Shown here: positions 32,293-44,997 of the stretch, in pieces | Position numbering within the stretch: position 1 is the stretch's first letter | Layout of the letters: every line of letters begins with the position of its first letter | Origin: Selaginella moellendorffii | Taxonomy: Eukaryota > Streptophyta > Lycopodiopsida > Selaginellales > Selaginellaceae | Length of the DNA: 64,000 nucleotides | Assembly: GCF_000143415.4 (NCBI RefSeq) | Contig: NW_003314303.1 | Coordinates: 1,561,508-1,625,507 of the forward strand | Direction of reading: 5' to 3' | Notes under the pieces: generated by a model | What the model saw: only the letters and a program-made list of their open reading frames with translations | The model's database searches: none | Told to the model about the DNA's origin: nothing | Position numbers and translations under genes: made by a program

Positions 32293-35200
32293 ACTCCACC
32301 ACCCATAGACGAAGTTCGATGTCCTCATCGAACGGTAAACCCTTTCATAAAGTAACACCCACACGTGTTACCATTTCCATCCTTGGCACCTAGCCAATCT
32401 TTGTCTATGGTTTGACACCAAAGGCTCACCATGCCTTGTCCATCCTTTAAGGAGCGTAGTCTCTCCAACTTAGAGACTGATTGGACCACATGTAGTGGTT
32501 CTCTCCTTTTATTGGTTTAGTTCTCGCTAAACCTCTTAGAGACCCTTCTCTAAGTCAATCCCACTACTCCTTCTCGAGTAGTCTCAATTTCCATCGATAT
32601 AACTTTCGCACTTTGGAACTTTGAATTTTGACTTCTTGGAGTCAATTTCCTAGGTGTCTCCGACACCTTGCCTTGCACCTTTTGTGCAACTCCACTTCCC
32701 ATCCTAGGAAGTTCTCTACTCGAGGGCACCATCATCCTCTCTTCTATTTCGTGCCAAAGTTCCAGTTATCATACTTTGTGGTAGGGCTGTTCATGGCCCT
32801 ATCATTTGGCTACCTTACCGCTCCCTCCCTTGGAGTTTCCACTTTCGCCAAATCGGAGCATTTCGGAATCCCTCCTTAGAAACACATTTCCTTTCCCGCA
32901 ACTTGTTAGCGTCCAACACATTAGTGTTCCTCGCCTAACTTTGTCACTTGGATTCCTTCCAAGGGATTCCACGGCCTTATCTTGGCCACTCATCTTTTGC
33001 TCCTATCCGTTGATTGTTGCACCAAGCAACATCGAATCTCTACCTCCCTCCTTGAGGTATTGTTTTGGTTCCATAGCAAAGACTCTTCTTTGCCAAGTCC
33101 GGAGGATGTTCACCCCTAATACGTCTCTTTAGCATCTTCTGCTATGGGCTCTATCCACGGCCCAACTTCGTGACCCTCCCATGGTCTTTTATAGAGACTA
33201 CTTTCCTCAGACTCACTATGCCATCTCACGGACATAGTTTATTTCCCTTAGGTGCTCTTCCCACTTGGTCACCACGACCAAGCCACACCACCTTAAACAG
33301 TTCAATTTCAACATTTTGAACTAGGAACTTCATTCCTTAGCCAACCAAGGACCTTGTCCTTATCTGGCCATAAGATCACCTAGTGATCTCACCTTGGCAC
33401 CTTAACAGAGTTGCCAAGAGGTATTTGGTCTTCTAGACCTCCAAGTTGTTGATTATAACCCCGGGGGCATCCCCCACACTTGGCGGTGCACCCAAGCCAG
33501 CCCTTACGGCCAAGGGTTCATAGCAACTGAGATTAGGTGTCCCCATCTCACTCACCACGACCTTGGTGCCACTTGCACCAAAGCGTTCAAGTTAGATATG
33601 CTGAGCTTTCACACTAAGCAATCTAACCGTGCATCATGACTCCGAGGCATCCCTCGCTTGGCGGTGTGCCCAAACCAGTCTCCCCACTGAGAGTCCATGA
33701 CCACCGAAATATGAGTGTCCTCATATTCCAAACCATCACCACGCCCTAGTGATTTGGGACTCGAACCCAAGCACTAGAGGGTCGGGACTCGAACCCAACC
33801 TCCGTATATGCATCTACGGACGGCATCACACAAGATGCCTGGCGTGACTCCCCACGCCGGTGCACCAACTTATTTTTAAAGCGCGCTAAAGATCACAGCT
33901 TAGGAACCTAGTTCCTCCACACTGCCAAGTCCTCTCACTTGACATGTCTGTGATCATGCATGGACTCCTCCATGCTCGGCCCCATGGCCCACCCTTTTTG
34001 AAGTTATCACCTTCAACTAGGGTCTTTGTTCCCCCGACGTGCCAATCTCACTTGGCAAGTCCTCCGACCATTGTAACATGGTTCTTGCATAAGCGTGAAA
34101 GTCCTTGACCATCGACTTTCTTTCAAAGCCCTCTCTTTGAACACTCGGGAACTACTTCCCTAACTTTGATAACCTTGCCTCATGGCAAGCTTCAAGACCA
34201 CGCTTCTGCTGCGCCACTCTGATTTCGCGCGTTCCATGAACCATTTACACTTGGCCTTTCTAGGTACTACGCTACCTAGAATTGTCTTTGGGAACCTTGA
34301 AGGAACTCTGTCCCTTAGCTTGCTAAGGCCTCCCCTTTCGCAAACTTTATAGTTGCCATATAGTCTAACATGGACAATTCCATATTTTAGACTCTCCATG
34401 GCATCACGGTTGCTAGCAACAACATTCTCGAGCACCCTCTTGATTCTCCACTCCCAACATTCATAACCACTGTTGGATATGCCCTTTGATTTCTATGGTT
34501 CAGTTCCATCCCAATACTACTTGCCTTTGGCTTCACACCTTTCCTTCGGTCATTCTCCTCCAGACCAGGAGGATAGCTTTGCACTTTCTATCATGCTTTA
34601 GCAAGTATTCTTAGGGATGAACCTACCCAATAGCCTAGGGAGTGGTTCCTCAATCCGGGTATGCTCACCTTATAATCCTACACACTGGGATTACATTGTT
34701 GCTTATGGGCCTTTACATGCCCATCACTAGCCTTGCCAAAATTCCATTTTTGGCTTTGTCCAACTCGGGTAGACAGTCCTCTCCTGTCTCCGCAACCTTG
34801 GACATTTGGATAGCACCTTCTATCCATCATTCGCTAGGGACTTAGTCCCTTGGGCTTTATCCATTGCCCTCGCGACATCAAACACCACCTTCTGGTGTTC
34901 TAGAGTGTCCGGGTGTCCCAATGATGGCTTTCTTGACAATGAGTATTTCCTTTTATGACATTGACTTACTATATCGCAACACAAGCAACTTATCCCTCGT
35001 AAGGGTATATCCAACTTCCCTATGCTATTAAGAAGTCTTGGGTAGCTACCTTCTACCCGTTTAACCAGTTATTTTGCACCTCTTGCTTAGTTGCCTCATA
35101 GTTGTCAAGTCCTACAACTCATTGCTTGGTGCTTTCACACCTCCATCATTATCTGGGTCACCACACTCCAACTGCATGCTCTGCAACTTAGGCTATGCTA

Positions 35201-36343
35201 TTCCCATTTCCATTGGGATTCCTTTGGCAAGGGGTTCTCATGAACCCACCAACATAGCCTCAAGGTATCACACCTTGGCACATTTGGTGTCTCCACACCA
35301 TCGGCTCCACGAGCCTACCTCTATGACATTTCAACTTCGTGTCTAAGTCTTTGCCAAGACCAACACCGCTCTTTCTTATGCCAACCATTCGTTAGCACTA
35401 CACCATAGAGGTCACACACAACTTTATGTCAAAGTTGTTTTCTTCTGGGAACACCTTTCCCATAACTTTAGCATGGCACATTCTGCCATTGATGAGATAC
35501 CCTCTGTTCTCATCCTTGGATCCTATGATCCCCCCCCATCCTTTGTGGGGTACAACACACCTCAGTCCAAATGCTTCCATCAGTCCTTTTAGGACCACCC
35601 GTTGACTCTACTTGAGTCATCCAGCAGTTTTCGACTTGGTTAATCCACAGACCCGTAAGGTTCTACTTGTGAGGCACTAGCTCATTGGAATACACTTCTT
35701 GCATTCCTGTCCTACTCAAAAGGACTATTTTCACAAGTGTTACTCCGACACTTGATTTTGTTCTCTGGGGGCAACCTTTGCCCCTTAGGACTACTTGTCC
35801 ATGTGATGAGAACACCAACTCATCCACTTAATACACCCCCAACTCCTGGGGTTGTTCCAGCATCTATTAGAGGTAGCCCCGACTACCATTTCAAAGACTT
35901 GAGTCCTCTTCCGTATTTGACCTTCCACGGTCATTACTTTTGGTCTCACATTCATGAGCACCAACCTCAACTATATAAGGATAATCTTGTGACTCCTTTA
36001 TTGTTTTGGAGTCTCTATCTTTCCCGTGATCCCAACTTTAGTTGTTTACCACAACAAACTTAGCCAATTTGCTGAGACAAATGCTCATCCGGATCACATC
36101 CTCAACTCAATGAGGAAAACCTTGCACTGTTCCCAAGATCCCAAAGTAGTTCCATTATTGGCCCTTTTCTATCCACCACCTCGTCTACAAGTTCACACAT
36201 GAACTGTAATGGAGAGCCATGTCTTCCTGACTTGCTACTCCTCAAGGATAGGCCCACTCCTCAGACCTTCCGATGCCAACACTAGTGGTGATATACTTGA
36301 GCACCAATAAAAGTCGGACTAAGGAACAGCTCTGATACCAAAT
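32293..36343 (-). other. Non-coding internal domain of the LARD-like element
   Basis: About 4.05 kb with only short open frames on either strand (none above about 110 codons) and no retroviral motif. The primer-binding site is at 36329-36340. Confidence 0.75.
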
Positions 36344-38273
36344 TGTAAGCGACTAAATTTTCCATTCTACTTTAGTCACTTAACCACACCTCTGACCACT
36401 TGGAGGAGTCTCATTCACAACCTCCATAAGTCCAATCCAGGACTTGGGACTTGCTAGCCCCGAGAATGGCATCCATGCCACTCAACATTTGCACTTGGTC
36501 CAAGTGCTCCATGTGTCCGATCCCATGACCGACACTCAAAGGTACCACCGACATAGCAACCCGTTACGCTAAGGCCATGCCCAATCACCTTTGCCACACT
36601 GGTAGTCCAATACCACTTGCATCACAGTCTTGGCTCCCCAAGACTAGGCAAACCATCCGTGAGTGGTCATCTCAAATCCACTCCTTAGCATCCTTAGGAT
36701 GCCCACCGACAAGGGGAATAGCCTTCCCCAATATCCCTCTGTCAGTCCCCACTAAGTCCCTTTCTGCCCCTGGTCGTGTTTGCCAACACTGCCACTGGAT
36801 CGAGACCCACAGGCCCGACCACTAAGTCCCACAATCCTCTGGGACTTCCTCACCACACGACTGTGTCCTTGGTCACTACCCCAGAGGACTGCTCCTCTTC
36901 CTTTCCACAGTCTGGGCCTTTGGGACGACATTTCGGAACACTGTGGCCTTACGCGAGCCACCTGGGTACTCTCCCCACCTATCGCCTTTAGGTGCTCTAT
37001 CCATGGGCTTAGAGCGAGGTTCCGTTGAGCCACGCCTGGTATCCAAGTAGGTAGTGCCACCCACACTTGGACTGGGAGCATCGGCCAGTCGATCTCCCGG
37101 GGGAACTAGAGCCGGCTCTTGAACACTTCACCAAGCTACCCCGCTTGTCGGTCCGTGTTCACCCTAGTCTTGGACTTCCCAGTGGGCAGCTCATCACCCA
37201 ACACTGGGTCCGGCCTTCCTGGGCCAAACTGGCCTTTCCTGGCCAAACTGGCTCCACTGCAGTCCTCCCCCTACTATACTTTTGGAGCTCACCAAACCCC
37301 CCAGGGTCTGGGAGACGAACGCTTTGGGCTTTCACCCTCTCAGGCTCCGGACTCGGACTCGGACTCGGACTCGGACTCGGACTCGGACTCGGACTCGGAC
37401 TCGGACTCGGACTCGGACTCGGACTCGGATTCGGACTTGGACTCGGGCTCGGGCTTGGTCTCGGCCTCGGCCTCGGTCTCGGTCTCGGTCCCGATCTCGG
37501 TCTCGGTCTCGGTCTCGGTCCCGGTCTCGGTCCCGGTCTCAGTCTCGGTCTCGACTTCGGACTCCATCTCGGACTCCATCTCGGACTCCATCTCGGGTTC
37601 ATCTCAGGTCCATCTCGGACTCCATCTCGGGTCCATCTCGGACTCCATCTCGGACTCCATTTCGAGTCCATCTCGGGTCCACCTCGGACTCCATCTCGGA
37701 CTCCATCTCGGACTCCATCTCGGGTCCATCTCGGACTCCACTTCGGACTCCAACTTGGGTCCATCTCAGGTCCACCTCGGACTAAACTTCGGACTCCAAC
37801 TCAGGTCCATCTCGGGTCCACCTCGGACTCCACTTCGGACTCTACTTCGGACTCCAACTCGGGTCCATCTCGGAGTCTACTTCGGACTCCAACTCGGGTC
37901 CATCTCGGACTCCACTTTGGACTCCAACTCGGGTCCATCTCGGACTCCACTTCGGACTCCAACTCGGGTCCATCTCGGACTCCACTTTGGACTCCAACTC
38001 GGGTCCATCTCGGACTCCACTTCGGACTCCAACTCGAGTCCATCTCGGACTCCACTTTGGACTCCAACTCGGGTCCCTTTTTGGAGCCTCGCCTTTTGCT
38101 CGCTTCGTGCTCGTTCCTCGAGCACTTCGTTGGGAGTTCCACTCCCGCTCTTGACTTTTCAAGTCGGAGCTTTTGGTCCAAACGTGTTACGCTCGTTTGG
38201 CTCTCGCTTCAGCCACTACCACGTGGCACCCTTTCCGGCTCCACTTTGGGGCCTAGGGATTTTGTGTCTCACA
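36344..38273 (-). repeat. LARD-like LTR (5' in element orientation)
   Basis: 1,930 bp, nearly identical to 30399-32292. The hexamer array here (37349-37452) is longer; the 36-bp total length difference equals six hexamer units, although other small changes occur in the minisatellite part. Confidence 0.9.
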
Positions 38274-38299
38274 CTTATGCCATTTGCTCCAATACCAAC

Positions 38300-38461
38300 T
38301 GCAGCACACCCTATCTCTTTCCCCTTAAGTTAACTAGAAAAGGGGCAATTGCTTAATGAGAGAGCCATTAGTGACTATTTTATCCCCATTTATCCCCCAA
38401 GGTTCCAAGGATCCACGGTGATAGTATATCCAAATTTCATCCCATGATCACATGCGCTACA
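38300..38461 (-). repeat. TRIM 5' LTR
   Basis: 162 bp; TGCAGCACACCC...GCGCTACA on the plus strand. It is followed by TSD TAAAT and preceded by the primer site 38286-38297. Confidence 0.8.
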
Positions 38462-39019
38462 TAAATACAAAAGGTTTATTTAAATGAATTTAATTTTGAG
38501 AATATAAAGAAATTCAACACCATAAATTCTCCATAAGAAAATTGTTTGGCTGGGTAGAACTGTATTGCCTCCATTCATTTTTATGACACTTAAGGTTACA
38601 CATTGGAAGACATTGTTTGCTATAAAACACATAAAATCCATACACAATAATCTTGGCCTTTTGAGTCTCAAACCTTCACTTAATGCTCAAATTAATTCCA
38701 TAAAAGTTTGTCATGTGTGATGTAATATCATCTCACCCAAAGCACAAGAAAAAAATTAGAGTGAAAGTGAGTGAAATTATAAGCAACATTAGCGGCATTG
38801 AGTGAAGAAGTCGAGAGAATGAAAACAAGAGCAAAAAAAAAAAAATCCCATGTGGCAAAGCTTAATGGAAACTTCTGACAATAAAAATAAGTATAGCCTG
38901 CATAGATAAACATTTTTAAAAGCAAATATATTCTTAGAAGTTGGGTTATTATTGCCATGTTTAATGATTAAAGCATAAAGTTTCTATCTTTAGTTGTTGC
39001 TCAATCAAAAAATATAGGT

Positions 39020-39795
39020 GGAAGGGACTATACTTAGAATATGCTTGAATATTTTAGGATATTCTACCAATTTACGGTTTTATTCAGATTAATCTTGTAT
39101 TTATAATTTATAAACATATTTATAATTCATAAACTTTTCTAAACACTTCCTAGTATATTCTTGTTTATTTTATTAATGCAATACAACTAATCTTGTTTTA
39201 AACATGCTTATACTTATAAACTTTTGACATAAATATGATGAGGCACAGCTTTTAAGTTGAGTTTCAAAGTATGAAAGAGTACAGCTGGATTGTAAATATT
39301 ATAACATAGTTAGGACAAGAAACATAATCAGTTAATCAAAGAGCTTATTATAGAGTTTAATACAAGGTCATTCTTATATGCAGCTTTAGTTAATGCACCT
39401 GAAATTGGTTTTAGACCAGAGGATATAGATCTTATAAATTCAAATACTACAACTAGGATTACTACAAATTTACTTTTAATAATAAATGTTAAAATTTCTG
39501 GTCATACAACAATGCCATTAGGTCAAGGTATAGTAGGTAAAATAAATTTGAATCTTGAAATATATGGTACAGCCATGAGAGAGGGAAAAGCTATAGGCAC
39601 TATTTGGAGCTTTTATGAAACTTTATTTCAGCATATAAGAAAAATATAGTTTGTCTTTATACCTAGAATATTCATCTAGCTTTATATCAACTTCTATAGT
39701 AGCAATTATATTACAAAATAATAAAATGGATTAATAATAATACAAAAAAGAATAATACTACTATTAAGCAAATTAAGCATTGATGTATGCAATGT
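39020..39795. repeat. Dispersed AT-rich repeat with internal insertion
   Basis: The outer parts (39020-39230 and 39740-39795) match consecutive parts of 20870-21175. About 500 bp in the middle are absent from the 20.9-kb copy, so that copy suffered a deletion or this one an insertion. Confidence 0.65.
39314..39649 (+). pseudogene. Unidentified open protein relic
   Basis: 111 sense codons without stop in strongly AT-rich DNA, from after TAG 39311-39313 to TAG 39647-39649. The translation includes YAALVNAPEIGFRPEDIDL, ISGHTTMPLGQGIVGKINL and EGKAIGTIWSFYETLFQ. It has no start codon before an internal Met, so it would be an exon or a relic. The alternation resembles beta-rich plant proteins such as the LEA-2/NDR1 group but I cannot assign it. 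Confidence 0.4.
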
Positions 39796-39799
39796 GTTC

Positions 39800-42286
39800 G
39801 TAATTATAAAATGTAAATAGTTATAAAGAAGAGGATTTACTAGGATTTTATAGGGTTTGTGTGAAGTCATACTATTTTCTTAAAATTTAAGTTTATTTTT
39901 ATATTAAAGTTGATAAAATCAAAGCTTACTTATTTAATCAGAATTATACTATATAAATTTTAATTAAATAAAATTTATTTTAAATTAAGTAGACATATAT
40001 AAGTTATCAAGTCCCTTGTCGTTATTTGTGGCATATATTATAGTCAATTATGCAATTTTGTATTTACTTCTAGTTTCTTACCTCATGTAGAGCTAAATAT
40101 GTCAAAATGAATCAAGTTAAAAATGTTGTGGCCAACACTTAATTAACATTTTGTGAGATTTGATTGTCTCAACCACTCTTAACAATGCTTTTTAACTAGT
40201 ATAACACTATTAAATATCACCTTATATATACTTTATCTCCATTTCTTGTGGGAGGTAATTTTGTTCTGATGAAGGTTCACATTGTTGTTGCATATATTTA
40301 AGGACAAAGGTGAAGATGTGGTTATGGTTGTGATATTTATTATTAGGCATATAATAAGGTTAGCTATATGTATTAGCATTATTAGTATTTTCTAGATTAA
40401 TGTCTTTTATTTCTTGAGTGGAAGCCTTGGTATTAAGAACTTGTTGGTGTTGTTGTGATTGAAAGTATTGACATAGAAATGTTTTTGGGAAACAAGAAGT
40501 TGCATAAATAGTGAAGGGTCCTTGCACAAATAAATTAATGACCTCGTATCATTAATAAGTTCATTTGGCATTAGTTCATCTAATATTCATTTTTTAAACT
40601 CATTTTTATAATAGAAGGCCCCTTATTATTTTTTCTATATTAGTCAATATAGTATCACTCAACCTGTTATCATATTGCCATCCATAATTGTGTTATATGG
40701 TAGAGCCAATTTTCTTTCTCAAAGACAATAGCTATACACATAGTTGTGTGTAAGATAAAGTAAACCTAACTATGTATATGGATGATCAATTTCAATCATT
40801 AGGGTAGTGCTAAGTTAAGCTTTTGATCTCATCTTTAGTATGAATTGATTATAGTGTAATTATGGCAAGTATAATTTTGAAGTTTTTCCCCCTTATTTCT
40901 TACTCTTTCATTTCTTAAAAAGAATAAATGGAACATAAGTGAGAGGAATAAAAAAGAAATGAGGGAATATGAAATACCAAATATGAACTTATCATTATAG
41001 TCTTTTCACTTATATTCCACTTCTTTCTTCTACTGTTACCTTTGGTTTCATCATTTTTATTGTGTTTACCTTTTGCTCTTTTATTCCCTTTTTAGATCTA
41101 TTATATAGTCTTTATGTTACAGTGGTTGACTAACTTATAAAAGAATATGTTGACTTTGATCTATCATCTAGGGCCAAGATTGAAATATGTCATTCTATTC
41201 TAATTAGAGATGTTTGTATTCCTTGGAAACTCTAACTAAAATCACCTTATTCTCATTTTGCATGTTTTGGTTGGTTGCCCTTAGAATTGGTGTACACTAA
41301 AGGAGATCAAAATTTTATAAACAAATGTTAAAGAAATATTGGAGAAGGGTGCTATCCAAAAGTTTTAGAGTTTTTGAATGTGTGAATTTTATTTTGTGAT
41401 AATTTTAATAGGAATATTTAATTTCACATTGACTATTGTCTATTAAACAATATGATTGTATGCAACTAAAGAGAATAATTCAAGAAATGATTTATAAAAG
41501 TTCAAATATATAAAAAAATAGCCCATGAATAAAAATGCATCTTTTTTGTAATCGATTAAAGGTTTTGGGATACTTAGGGTTAAACATCTTTAAATTCAAA
41601 TAATATTGAGCTAAATGATTTTCTAGGAAGTTCAGATTCAAGAGTTTATAATGACTATTTTAGATGTGTACCCTCTACTTCATATTACCAATTTTCTAGA
41701 TCATCTAGAAGAAGTTATCAATTCACTAAGTTAAATCTAAATCATTTAGGAAAAGTCATTAGTTCACTAAGTTAAATTTGGTTTTTACATATTAACAAAT
41801 GTCAATGATTAAGGAGGATGTTCTTAAAATTATTTTTCATACACTATTTAATTTGTACGAGTTCTTAGTGATGTTGTTTAGTTTGAACATTCCAACAACT
41901 AATTATATATTAATAAGTCTAAAAATTAAAGAATATGAATATTTACTTTTATAAAGCCCTTTGAAATTGTGAATAGCACTCACAGAAAGCCAAACACAAA
42001 AACATTTAAATTTTGTTAAAGAAACATTTGATTCCATGCCATATAATGATGAAAGCAAATTTTGTTAAAAAAAACATTTAACTTCATACCATATAATGGT
42101 GAAAGTGTTCTTAAATAAAAATGCCAAGTAATTATGTTTGTGCAAGCAATGTAATGCTTTAAAATTCTTTGAGCAGATGCACCTTTTATACTCAAATTTA
42201 GAGATATTTAAAAATGTTAATAATTTAAATATTCACTCTCAGAAAACAAAAAGTATTAAGAATTGATTTACACGATGAAGCAAACT
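39800..42286. other. AT-rich gene-poor region
   Basis: About 2.5 kb with stops in every frame. CAAATTTTGTTAAA...ACATTT...CCATATAATG segments near 42000-42110 are repeated in tandem. No gene or RNA seen. Confidence 0.5.
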
Positions 42287-44997
42287 TCAGCTCTTTCTGG
42301 ATCCCACGATCGACCTGAGCAAGCTTTTGTACACGCCCATGTCCTCGTTGGGCAGTACCTCGAGACCCTTCTGGATGCTCTCCACACCCGCAGCTCTCAC
42401 AATTCGATCTGCCACTGCACTTCCCCTCGCCTGGACGAGCGTCTGGAGGGCTCCCACCGCTCGGCTCCTCAGTACCACCACCTCGTCTCCAAGCAACCCC
42501 GTGAGAATCTCCACCACCTTGCTCCTGAGCACTTGCTCCAGGATCACGGGAGACGACGATCCCCTGGAGAAGATCTCCTTGCACACCAAGCAAGCGCTCA
42601 TCTGGACCTCCTCGCATGGGCAATTGAGCAGCGCCTCGAGCTCCTCCAAAATCCCGGTGCCCAACACTCTCTCCACCACTCTAGCTCCACCAATCTTCAT
42701 GAGCGCCACGAGCGCCGCCAGAGCCCGCGACTTCACCACCGCCTTGCGGTTCCTCAGCAGCTCCGGCAGCTTCTCGTCCAGCATGTCCGTCTCGAGGAGC
42801 TGCGCCATGGCCGCGTCTCCAATCCCCGCCACCTTCACCACCGCGTTAAGCACTCCATCGTGGAGCCACCCCGATCGAGCGTCGAGTAGCAGCACCAGCT
42901 CGCCCATCACGTTCTCTCGGATCAAACTCTCGCAAACGTATCTGTCCCTGCCGCTGCTCGATCCAGCTCCGGCGCTCGCGAGCTTGGCTAGAACATCCGC
43001 CGCGTCCTTCTTGACGAGTATGTTGATCCCCGGAGCTCCGCTGCTCGAGAGGAGCGTCCGGAGCTTGTGAACGAGCCCGGACGCCACAAGCCCGCGTCCA
43101 AACTCCTCGTAGTCGGCCTCCACGAAGCAAGCTGCGATGTACTTGGCTATGGAGGCGTAGGCCGAGGGTGACGAAGCACGGAACAAGAGGTTGACGATCT
43201 CGGCACCCACGATCGCGTTGAGCTCCCTGCGAATCTCCTCCTTGCTCGAACAAGCCTTGACCACGTCCACGATGCTCGCCAGCGAGCTCGCGTGGAGATC
43301 ATCACTGTCCAGGACCAGGATCCCGCGGAGAGCTCCAGCGGCGGCCTGCTTGGATTCCTTGCTCCCGAAGTGTAGCAGCCAGGGAGCCGCCACTGCCCGG
43401 GTGTGTGGCTTGGCGAGATTGAGCAGCGCATCCACCGCGCTGGATCTCTTCCGCTCCAAGAACATCACCACCAGATCATGGACGTCGTAGAAGAGGAAGT
43501 CAGGTGTCCGGTTGAGCAAGCACCGGCGGACGAGCTCTCGAGCATGGAGTAAGAACGGGCTCTCCTTCCCGAGCGCCGACCAGAGAGCTTGGAGGCACTC
43601 CACCGGGACTGGCTCGTCCCAGGAGATCGCAGCGAGCGAGGTGAAGAGATCGTGTGTGTCGTGCTTGAGTCCCACTGTGCTCAGCTCGATCGTGCTCATC
43701 ACTCCCGCCAGCCAGTTGAGATGGTTCCCGGAGCAAACTTCCAAGTGATTCGCCACCGCGTTCCACTCCGCCCGCCGCCACGATCCTCGCAGAGCTTCGC
43801 CGAGAATCGCCACTGCCAGTGGATGGTGGCTGCAGTGTCGCAAGAGCTTGCTCGCCACAGCCTGTTTGAAAGAAGAACAAGAGTGAGAAAGAAAGCACAA
43901 AGAAAGTTGGCGAAGTGTATACTTACTGGGAGATTCTTCTCCGGCATTCCACTGTGGAACCGTAGAACGCCTCGGCTAACCGAGGCCGTGTCGCGGAAGC
44001 CGAGCTTGATCGAGGCCACCGAGCCGGACTCCACGCAAGGAACCGGACTATCCTGGCAAGTGATGAGGAACTTGGAGCTATGGCGCTTCAACTGGATGAT
44101 CCTGTCCACGATCTCCTTGTCACACACATCATCCAGCACGATCAAGTAGGAGGACTCCGCCACCACCTCCTCGAGCAGCGCCCAGCAATCCTGGGAGCTC
44201 CCAGCTCTCTGGAGAAGCTCCTTCTGGCAGTTCAGTTCCTGGAGGAGTGACTTTAGCTTGCTCTTCAGCCGGCGATCGCTACCAGCGATTTTCCCGACTC
44301 GAATCTCCACTGCGCTATCGGCGAAGCACTGGGGAGGATTCGCGACGATGTACGCCGCGAGGGAGGTTTTTCCCACGCCGGATGGCCCGTGAACGATGAT
44401 CACGCTGTGCTGGGAGCTGGAAGATAGCTCCTCGCGAATCCTTCTCGTGAGCTTGCTCAGCGGCTGGTACCCCTCGAGCGTGGATGCGTGGAGCCGCGGC
44501 GCCGCTCCAAATGCCTGACACGAGAGGAGCTCCAAGATCCCTTCCTGGTACTCCAGCCAAATGCCCAGCTCCTCGCATAGCGCCTCCAGCGGCGCCGCCA
44601 ATCCACCGCCACCTCCGCCGCCGCCGCGCGAAAAGCAAGTCCTGCGAAGAACGTACCACATGGAGGAGGATGGTCTCTTCTCCGGGGCGATGATCTTGCC
44701 GCGATGGAGAATCGCGCGAGCGGCGTCCATGGCCGGGACGAGCCTGGCGCAAAGAACATCCATGCTCTCCAGGCGCGCCATGACGAAGGCGGCGTGCTCG
44801 TTGTTGTGGCGGAGGATGTGCCATGACCTGGAATGGAGCTGGTGGAGCTGTGCTAGCCTCTGCTGGAGCCTCTCCGCCGCCGCCACAGCTCCGCCCACAT
44901 CGCCGCCGCCATCGCTCCACCCTCGCAGCTTTTGGGCGGTGTCTAGGAGCGACTGGATCGTGTCGGAGGAGGTCTGTGAGACCTCGTAGGGATTCAT
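42287..44997 (-). CDS. NB-ARC protein with armadillo-like C-terminus (atypical NLR)
   Basis: Two exons (intron 43862-43926), 881 residues, start ATG 44997. The N-terminal helical bundle of about 150 residues (AAAERLQQRLAQLHQLHSRS) looks like the MCA/MLKL-type four-helix domain. The NB-ARC domain has P-loop GPSGVGKTSLA, kinase-2 SYLIVLDDVCD, a sensor-like KFLITCQDS, HPLAVAILG in place of GLPL, and YDVHDLV in place of MHD. The last 500 residues are Ala/Leu-rich helices with armadillo-like spacing (VKSRALAALVALMKIGG, VVLRSRAVGALQTLVQ); no LRR. NLRs are ATP/ADP-switch immune receptors. NB-ARC plus ARM is a rare plant layout. The switch motifs are intact. Confidence 0.9.

Larger units (their letters stand above)
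29812..38273 (-). mobile_element. Non-autonomous (LARD-like) LTR retrotransposon
   Basis: 8,462 bp bounded by TG...CA ends and a CTTAT target duplication (29807-29811, 38274-38278). It comprises an extra partial LTR (29812-30398), LTR 30399-32292 (1,894 bp), an internal domain of about 4.05 kb, and LTR 36344-38273 (1,930 bp). Orientation is minus: a perfect TGGTATCAGAGC primer site (36340-36329) lies three bases inside the right LTR, and a purine-rich tract (GGGTGGTGGAGT) abuts the left LTR at 32293. No gag, protease, RT, RNase H or integrase motif was found, so it must use proteins of another element. The two full LTRs differ at only three positions in their first 740 bp, so insertion was recent. 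Confidence 0.88.
29149..38466 (-). mobile_element. TRIM-like LTR element, interrupted by a younger element
   Basis: Three 162-bp LTRs lie at 29154-29315, 29325-29486 and 38300-38461. The outermost are flanked by the same 5-bp duplication TAAAT (29149-29153, 38462-38466). On the minus strand the LTR ends TGCA and two bases later comes TGGTATTGGAGC (38297-38286), a near match to the initiator-tRNA-Met primer site. A polypurine tract GAAAGGGGGG (29496-29487) sits directly before LTR 29486-29325. Without the insertion at 29812-38273 its internal part is only about 350 bp and non-coding, as in TRIM/SMART elements. An additional LTR follows after 9 bp at the 3' end. LTR copies differ at many sites, so it is old. 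Confidence 0.85.

Noticed and set aside
31122..32393. Ser-Asp, Leu-Gly and Arg-Thr repeat proteins of 390-430 residues (also at 37067-38356)
   Set aside because: They are translations of a stop-free hexamer/minisatellite within LTRs and exist in several frames at once.
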